Origin: Bacteroidales bacterium UBA1064
GTDB taxonomy: Bacteria; Bacteroidota; Bacteroidia; Bacteroidales; Tenuifilaceae
Assembly: GCA_002316235.1 (NCBI GenBank)
Contig: DCDD01000220.1
Span: 1-21,266, forward strand
Direction of reading: 5' to 3'
DNA: 21,266 nucleotides
Shown here in pieces: positions 15,945 to 21,266 of this stretch. The notes beneath the pieces are model-generated. The model saw only the letters and a list, made by a program, of their open reading frames with translations. It searched no databases and had not been told where the DNA came from. Both the position numbers and the translations under genes were made by a program. The number at the start of each line of letters is the position of its first letter. The stretch's first letter is position 1.

Positions 15945-17336
15945 TTAAGGGTTATGGTTAATTATTTTTTGTGTTTCCAAGCCCCAATCCCCCTGTAACT
16001 TTACAACCAGGATACCATGGGGTAGGTGGTTTATATTAAGGTCAGAATCGCAATAAATCACCCTATTAAGGTAAATTCGTCCGTCAACTCCATATACAGT
16101 TATGGTAGATTTAGCGTCTATTCCCCTAAACCTAAGATTTCCGGTTGCGTTTTGAAAGTAAATTTTGGATGACATTGGTGTTGGATGAACAATAGGAACG
16201 CTACTATAACAATCGAGCAACGAAATGCTGGCCGGGTAATCAGCAGCTACAGCATCAGTGATGGAAAGCCAGTAGAACCGAGCTCGGTAGTTCCGCGTGT
16301 CGGAATAAATCGAGGAAAAATTAGTGGTGTTTACGTTGAATGAAATAAGTATTTTACCGTCCAGCTGAAATTGGGGATGTGCAAAAAGGTTGTAGGAAAA
16401 AAGATTGGCTTGAGGTGTTATGGTTGCAAACAAAGTTTCCTTCCCTCCGCTTGTAGCCCTGTTCCATGGTCCGGTTATACTGTCGGCCTCCAGAATGTAA
16501 AGTTCTCCAACTGTCCAAATTTCATGCATAATCAGGTAAAACTTTTTATCCTTTTCATATACATAAAAGGATTCACTCATCGGACGATCGCCTACAGGTT
16601 TAGAATCCTCACAGCGAAGCGTCCATAGGCCATTCCCCGCATAAAATTCCCATGGCTCATTTATGCTTTCCTTGCATCTTGCAAGGTAGGGTAATGGCCA
16701 TGTCATTCCTCCCGAGGTAGTATCCTTGACACCAAAAATGTAAGTGTAGTTCCCGCTTCTAAGAACACATGCACCAAAACGCATTGTTGTGTCGGTAACG
16801 CTTTGAATATTAGTAGACCCGATATACTCCATTTCAGGATATTTAAAGTTGGCGATTCGAGTAGTACCAATACGAAAATCAAAACCGGGAGTCTCATTAT
16901 TCTGGTGTGTAACCCTAAGTGCAAATATCTTGATGGTATCATTCTCAATAATCGCATGCTCGGGCCAAAAGTAGCTCTCTCCATCTGCGGGTATTAATGA
17001 AGATGGGCTGGACATAGTGCCGTTATAGTATGCTGAAAGCAAGCCATTGTCTTCAATAATTGCCGAGTTATTTATCAGCCTGGAATTGACAGGACTAATG
17101 CTGAAATCGCCCGTTTTTTGGCCAATAAAAGTATCGCCAAACAGCCATACGGTTTTACCATCGGGCAGAAGAAGCGAAATGGTGGCATCGGCAGCACACC
17201 AACCGTTGGCAACGTTGGTAAACTTATTAAATTGATCCTGAGCTGGGGTAATAAACTCCTGCGCCAGAATCATCCTGTCTTCAGCAATCATACATATCAG
17301 GAAAACAACTAATTTTAATACTTTCAGCCGCATCAT
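15945..17336 (-). CDS. Propeller protein copy 3 with T9SS type A sorting domain
   Basis: Predicted 463-residue secreted protein. A Sec signal peptide ends near ILAQ (about 23-26). The propeller shows GWCAADATISLLLPDG with Asp50, WLFGDTFIG (about 64-72) and the C-terminal block from residue 315 (YNLFAHPQ, ILISFN, NYRARF). Residues 387-463 add a domain absent from the two paralogues: ITVYGVDGRIYLNR, LNINHLPHGILVVKL and a final QKIINHNP. This is the pattern of a type A T9SS sorting domain, so the protein should cross the outer membrane through T9SS. Start: two ATG codons lie in tandem (17336 and 17333). The first is separated from the glycoside hydrolase stop by one base, which implies translational coupling. 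Substrate unknown; probably a glycan. Confidence 0.82.
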   Translation of the reverse strand: MMRLKVLKLVVFLICMIAEDRMILAQEFITPAQDQFNKFTNVANGWCAADATISLLLPDGKTVWLFGDTFIGQKTGDFSISPVNSRLINNSAIIEDNGLLSAYYNGTMSSPSSLIPADGESYFWPEHAIIENDTIKIFALRVTHQNNETPGFDFRIGTTRIANFKYPEMEYIGSTNIQSVTDTTMRFGACVLRSGNYTYIFGVKDTTSGGMTWPLPYLARCKESINEPWEFYAGNGLWTLRCEDSKPVGDRPMSESFYVYEKDKKFYLIMHEIWTVGELYILEADSITGPWNRATSGGKETLFATITPQANLFSYNLFAHPQFQLDGKILISFNVNTTNFSSIYSDTRNYRARFYWLSITDAVAADYPASISLLDCYSSVPIVHPTPMSSKIYFQNATGNLRFRGIDAKSTITVYGVDGRIYLNRVIYCDSDLNINHLPHGILVVKLQGDWGLETQKIINHNP

Positions 17337-17337
17337 G

Positions 17338-19668
17338 CTAGTTAGTTTCTTTAATCATTACCGACTTCCCATTTTTAAGTTCAATAGTGTAGTACTCATT
17401 TTGATAGAAAACATGGTAAAGTTTACCACTTAACGGCAAACCATGTAAAGTCTGAATAACTTCACCGTTAAGCTGCGGGTTAAATCCGAAAAAATCGCGT
17501 AGCATTACCTGTGAGAATGCTATTCCTGACGATGATTCTCGGTTATGCCAACCTCTTTCAGCAATTCGCACTCTGGCCTTTTTAGTTTTCTTCTCATCAC
17601 CCCAGAGTTCATGGGCTTGCGACCAAACACCCTCATAGGTAACAGGTTCAATAGCTCGATAAAAATCAAGTGCCTTATCTGGAAACCCCATTTGGGTAAG
17701 GGCATCCATTATTTCGGCAGGCCACCCATCAAAAGCGCCCAATGGACCATGATCGCATCGGTCAGATTGCTCGGCAGCAATGTCGCTTAACGATTGGGCA
17801 CGCATCCAGCTATCAGTCATTAGCTCCCTGTAAAGAAAATCCATCATTTCATTTCTAATTGTCGGGGGAATATCGTTTGGAATGTATTTCCCTAAGAATG
17901 AAAAGTCTAAACAATGGCGTACCTCTACCATTTTTCCCCCAGGGTAAAGGCTATTCCAAACCCCATTCCCAGCGTATAGTTTAAGAATTCGCTGAATATT
18001 TTCGGATGCCAATTTGTTCAACTCATTTGCTTTGGCCAAATCACCTCTTTTCTCATAAATTTTGGCTGTCTCGCGCATCATCCATACATACCCTACATTA
18101 AAAGATGGAACAATGTGCTTATAGGTGGGCACACACTCCAGCAAATTCCATTCATCATCGCCAAAATCGGCCAGTTTATAAACATCATCCGTACAACCTT
18201 CAACTCCATAAATAGATATTTTCTGCCAGTTTAAGGCATAATCGGTTAGGTGTTGAAGAACGGTTTTCCCTTCAATGGACTCGTCAAGAAAATCATAATC
18301 ACCAGTAACCACAACGTAATCACGAATGAGCTGAAAAAGTGCCCAGTAGTTTGCAGAATACCCGTTGCCTACACCATTTCCGCCAAAATTATCCTTTCCA
18401 TAAAACTTACTTGGATCAATTTTAATCCATGATGAAATGTGTTCCTTCATCATTACAGGATCCACAACCGCCCATAGGGTTGACCATATAGTTATGTCCC
18501 AAAAAAATGTAATGGTTGCACCCCATCGTGGACCACCCGTCAGGAATACCTTGTTATGCTGTGGGAGGTTAGTATTTGTAAGGTAAAGCATGGTAAGAGG
18601 GCTAGTATAGTAAACCTTTCTGGCCAACTTATCGTCTGTTTCAAGAACCGGAAAGCAACCCGATATCAAAGAATTGTTAGGCTTGAAAATCATAGCCCAT
18701 TTATCCTCCCAGCTGGTCTTGATACTGTTGAAAACGCTGTTGTATTGAGTAGTCCATACGTTTAGATTTTTCTTCAGCAACTCAAAATCATCACCATATG
18801 TCATAAGATATTTAATTACCCTCTTCTCCCCTGGTGCTAGTGATAATTCCCAACAAGCCGTACCGCCGGAATTCTTTGTAATAATCCTGTTGGGAGGTGT
18901 AACTATACCAAAGGCAACTTTAGCATCAGTTTCTTTATCACTCACTAACAAAACATTACCTTCGCCAGTGGCAACATACTTACTAGCATTCAGTATCTCT
19001 TCATCGCTTGGCCACCTCAGTATCGTTTTAACATAGGAGGGCTTGCCTTCAACTAACTCCCACTGGTATCCCTCTTTTTCATGAATAGGTTCACCCAAAT
19101 GTTTCCTAACATTCTCCACCTCCTCATCCCGTTTTGTTTCGGTTCCATTAATTTTTGGGTAGGGATACCACCATTGCCAGTCACCACCATACTTGCTAAT
19201 GAATCCAATCATATCAATATCCACCTTAATATTAATGGGTTCTTTTCCAGAATTTGTTAATTCCACCTGCCACATTACGGCGTCATTTTCGAAAAGCATT
19301 CGAGTTGTGCTGAGGATTTCAATACTTTCAAACTTCCCTTTGCGCAAGGCCTGGTATGGCTGCCATCGAAAAGAACTTAATTTTGGGGTATGACCATTTA
19401 TCCTCATTGTCCCGGTGTGATAACCTCCGGAGTATGGCGCCGATGCAAACCAACTTATTGAGGTTAAGTCCCTGTTTACTAATGCTTGGCCACGAAAATT
19501 TCTAATAGATGGCTCCATATCTACAGAATCTGGAGAAACCCAAATTCCAGATAGTTCTTCCAGGGTGGGAATATTTCTACTAGGATTGGTGCTGTTTTCG
19601 GAACATCCCATAATACCCAGAAGAATAGCTAAAAGAGAAACTTTTAATATTATTGTATATGATTTCAT
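17338..19668 (-). CDS. Lipoprotein (alpha/alpha)6-barrel glycoside hydrolase-like protein
   Basis: Predicted lipoprotein of 776 residues; the signal peptide ends in LGIMGC (Cys22). Residues about 35-300 look like a beta-sandwich, about 320-725 like an (alpha/alpha)6 toroid and 740-776 like a short beta tail. Marks of the helical domain are TFFWDITIWSTLWAVVDP (387-404), a Gly/Asn-rich loop GGNGVGNGYSANYW (429-442), CDHGPLGAFDGWPAEI (638-653) and WSQAHELWG (682-690). This layout occurs in GH37/GH63-type (clan GH-G, MGH1-like) and related inverting glycosidases. I cannot assign a GH family; acidic residues such as Asp391, Asp647 and Glu687 are only candidates for catalysis. It is probably the first gene of the envelope operon and is coupled to the T9SS propeller gene. 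Confidence 0.75.
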   Translation of the reverse strand: MKSYTIILKVSLLAILLGIMGCSENSTNPSRNIPTLEELSGIWVSPDSVDMEPSIRNFRGQALVNRDLTSISWFASAPYSGGYHTGTMRINGHTPKLSSFRWQPYQALRKGKFESIEILSTTRMLFENDAVMWQVELTNSGKEPINIKVDIDMIGFISKYGGDWQWWYPYPKINGTETKRDEEVENVRKHLGEPIHEKEGYQWELVEGKPSYVKTILRWPSDEEILNASKYVATGEGNVLLVSDKETDAKVAFGIVTPPNRIITKNSGGTACWELSLAPGEKRVIKYLMTYGDDFELLKKNLNVWTTQYNSVFNSIKTSWEDKWAMIFKPNNSLISGCFPVLETDDKLARKVYYTSPLTMLYLTNTNLPQHNKVFLTGGPRWGATITFFWDITIWSTLWAVVDPVMMKEHISSWIKIDPSKFYGKDNFGGNGVGNGYSANYWALFQLIRDYVVVTGDYDFLDESIEGKTVLQHLTDYALNWQKISIYGVEGCTDDVYKLADFGDDEWNLLECVPTYKHIVPSFNVGYVWMMRETAKIYEKRGDLAKANELNKLASENIQRILKLYAGNGVWNSLYPGGKMVEVRHCLDFSFLGKYIPNDIPPTIRNEMMDFLYRELMTDSWMRAQSLSDIAAEQSDRCDHGPLGAFDGWPAEIMDALTQMGFPDKALDFYRAIEPVTYEGVWSQAHELWGDEKKTKKARVRIAERGWHNRESSSGIAFSQVMLRDFFGFNPQLNGEVIQTLHGLPLSGKLYHVFYQNEYYTIELKNGKSVMIKETN

Positions 19669-19690
19669 CTGTACAGCAAGTTTATAACGT

Positions 19691-19783
19691 TTATACTAAT
19701 GAACTATATTTCTGCGCTTTAAGTCTTTTAACATGATAAACCAACCCCAAAACAACCAGCGATCCGAAAAAACAACAACTCAC
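19691..19783 (-). CDS. Possible small membrane protein or transporter remnant
   Basis: In the 258-base gap between the kinase and the glycoside hydrolase, one frame reads from a GTG through a hydrophobic helix (CCFFGSLVVLGLVYHV) into a basic tail (KRLKAQKYSSLV) and stops 22 bases before the hydrolase start. The frame is open further upstream without an ATG (WIFCLLVS). The shape fits either a roughly 30-residue single-pass protein or the decayed C-terminal helix of a transporter. T-rich DNA often gives hydrophobic frames by chance, so this is weak. I see no other feature in the gap. Confidence 0.2.
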   Translation of the reverse strand: MSCCFFGSLVVLGLVYHVKRLKAQKYSSLV

Positions 19784-19926
19784 CAGTAGGCAAAATATCC
19801 ATGGTAAATATTAGCTTGGGTGTAGCCACTCTCATTCGGTTACAGAAACAACTACATGAAAGCTTGATAATGATTATTACTTTTAAGCATAAATCGGGTT
19901 TAAAAACATGAGCATCAGCCCAAAAT

Positions 19927-21039
19927 TTAGCTATCTAATTGTTGTAGAGCATAAGCGTAAGCACCGAGTGCAATTGCCTTACTGGCGCCCAATTTAGACA
20001 GTCCGATACCAACCCTGGCACATTCGTCGTACTGTATCTCTCTATTACTATACGGCACTCTTATTTTCCTTACTCTGCCAAGTGCAAAATCCGGGAATAC
20101 ACTCATTTCCTCGAGGTTATACACTTCAAAATCTAAACGATTAAACAGCGTTTCCTCCCAGCTTTTATACTGCCTATTAATTTCTTTAAACATGGCGGGA
20201 GCATAAAGTGGCCAAGCCGCAGCAATTCCACCGCCAATTACAACCACTCCGTCAATAAGTGCAACAATGTTAGCTATGGAACTACCTAAAGCTTCACCAA
20301 ATTGTCTAAAAGCCTCTTTAGCGGCATCAACATTCCCTTCTTGTTCACCCATGGCAATGTCGAAAATATCCTTTGGCATAAGCTGGCTTAAGAACTGATG
20401 GCCCGAGTGTTGTGCGTAAACTCTCTGAATCGCCCTTGTGCTAACGCTCTCTTCGGCATTCCACTGAGGGTTAAATTTGTTTAATGTTTGGTGAATGCCG
20501 GTGTCGTTTGAGTTATCTCCCAAAAGCATCATTTTATCTATAACTACTCCGCAACCGAAGCCTGTTCCTATCGTCAATCCTATAAGGTTTTTAAACTGTT
20601 TGATTCCCCCACTACTAATAATTCTTGCATTCAGCTCTGGTAGGAACCCGCATAGGGCCTCGCCATATGCAAATAAGTTACCATCATTATTGATAAAAAC
20701 AGGAATCTCAAATTCATCCATCAACATGGGACCTAATGCCACACCTCCCTTAAAAGCAGGAAAATTTGGAAGATCTCCAATAATCCCATTTCTGTAATCG
20801 GCAGGTCCAGGAAATGCAAAACTAATAGCCGCTGCTTTATGGGGGATTAACTTGTAAACCTCTCTAAAACCCTCAATAATTGTATGAAGGCATTTGTCTA
20901 AATCGCTTGCATTGGTCGAGTAATTTCTGGGCTGAACAATCTCCTTATTTCCCTGAATAGCAGAAAAAACCAGGTTTGTACCTCCCGCGTCCAGAGTTAG
21001 GATAATCCTTGAATCATTATTAATATCTGACTTTGCCAT
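19927..21039 (-). CDS. ROK-family sugar kinase (zinc-motif-less)
   Basis: Cytoplasmic ROK protein of 370 residues. The phosphate-binding motif LDAGGTN is at 16-22, the NGIIGDLPNFP segment at 84-94 marks the ROK sugar-binding region, Asp119 in INNDGN is the expected catalytic base, and GLTIGTGFGCG (154-164) and VVIGGGIAAAW (266-276) complete the ATPase fold. No helix-turn-helix domain precedes it, so it is a kinase rather than a NagC-type repressor. The usual ROK zinc site (GH followed by CxCGxxGCxE) is absent where it should lie, about 173-200. The frame is open upstream to an ATG at 21111, inside the transporter gene; the ATG at 21039 is preferred because ROK homology starts just after it. 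It follows the MFS gene by 13 bases, consistent with phosphorylating the imported sugar. Confidence 0.88.
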   Translation of the reverse strand: MAKSDINNDSRIILTLDAGGTNLVFSAIQGNKEIVQPRNYSTNASDLDKCLHTIIEGFREVYKLIPHKAAAISFAFPGPADYRNGIIGDLPNFPAFKGGVALGPMLMDEFEIPVFINNDGNLFAYGEALCGFLPELNARIISSGGIKQFKNLIGLTIGTGFGCGVVIDKMMLLGDNSNDTGIHQTLNKFNPQWNAEESVSTRAIQRVYAQHSGHQFLSQLMPKDIFDIAMGEQEGNVDAAKEAFRQFGEALGSSIANIVALIDGVVVIGGGIAAAWPLYAPAMFKEINRQYKSWEETLFNRLDFEVYNLEEMSVFPDFALGRVRKIRVPYSNREIQYDECARVGIGLSKLGASKAIALGAYAYALQQLDS

Positions 21040-21052
21040 GTTCGTAACACAA

Positions 21053-21266
21053 TTAACGTTGTAAAACTTTCCGGGTGAGGTAGTAGGTAGCGTATGAAAC
21101 GTAAACAACACATGCTAAGAGAACGTATATGATAGAAGAAACTCCAAGGGCATCAGTCAATATTCCAACAATAGGAGGAATCACTGCCCCGCCACAGACT
21201 GCAAAAATTATTAACCCGGAAATTTCATTGGCATACTCCGGTTTCCTTTCTATAGTAAGGGCAAAA
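21053..21266 (-). CDS. MFS sugar transporter (FucP-like), C-terminal part
   Basis: Partial gene cut by the right edge of the window; about 70 C-terminal residues are visible and end at a TAA at 21053-21055. They include YANEISGLIIFAVCGGAVIPP followed by a helix starting GILTDALGV and then VLLACVVYVSYATYYL, which match the last two helices of FucP/NagP-type glucose, galactose or fucose:H+ symporters common in Bacteroidota. It probably imports the monosaccharide that the adjacent ROK kinase phosphorylates. Specificity cannot be read from this fragment. Confidence 0.8.
   Translation of the reverse strand, partial: FALTIERKPEYANEISGLIIFAVCGGAVIPPIVGILTDALGVSSIIYVLLACVVYVSYATYYLTRKVLQR

Overview
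The window looks like chromosomal DNA from a member of the Bacteroidota. The signs are A-rich leaders with no clear Shine-Dalgarno sequence, many lipoproteins with short N-terminal lipoboxes, a lipoprotein with an acidic stretch just after the lipid Cys, and a secreted protein ending in a type A type-IX-secretion (T9SS) sorting domain. The T9SS signal points to a Marinilabilia-, Cytophaga- or Flavobacterium-like lineage rather than a gut Bacteroides, but species cannot be read from this sequence. No rRNA, tRNA, CRISPR array, insertion sequence or prophage gene was seen, and no gene-free stretch exceeds 300 bases.

Left half (about 96-11095, all + strand): a cluster for short-chain acyl-CoA and keto- or hydroxy-acid metabolism. 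In order it holds a thiolase, an SDR reductase/dehydrogenase, a sodium:solute symporter, a 4-hydroxybutyrate/acetate-type CoA-transferase and two adjacent KAS III-like condensing enzymes. An envelope set follows: a lipocalin-like lipoprotein, an outer-membrane beta-barrel, a lipoprotein alpha/beta hydrolase and a small STAS-like protein. A strong hairpin lies between the lipoprotein and the barrel gene, and a classic terminator follows the STAS-like gene. A consistent reading is uptake of a small organic acid or ester product through the barrel and symporter, activation by CoA transfer, and oxidation/thiolysis to acetyl-CoA. The paired condensing enzymes are the unexplained part: both keep Cys and His but lack the usual Asn.

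Middle (11178-12611, +): one large soluble protein of unknown function with helical, TPR-like character, convergent with the genes to its right.

Right half (12707-21266, all - strand): a carbohydrate-processing locus. In transcription order it has the C-terminal end of a FucP-like MFS sugar transporter (cut by the window edge), a ROK-family sugar kinase without the usual zinc motif, a 258-base gap, a lipoprotein (alpha/alpha)6-type glycoside hydrolase, a T9SS-exported five-bladed-propeller protein (DUF5005/DUF4185-like), an SGNH esterase, and two more propeller paralogues that are both lipoproteins. Spacing is tight, so the five envelope genes probably form one operon. No SusC/SusD pair is visible here. 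The likely scheme is extracellular or surface cleavage of an acylated glycan, de-esterification, release of monosaccharide, MFS import and ROK phosphorylation.
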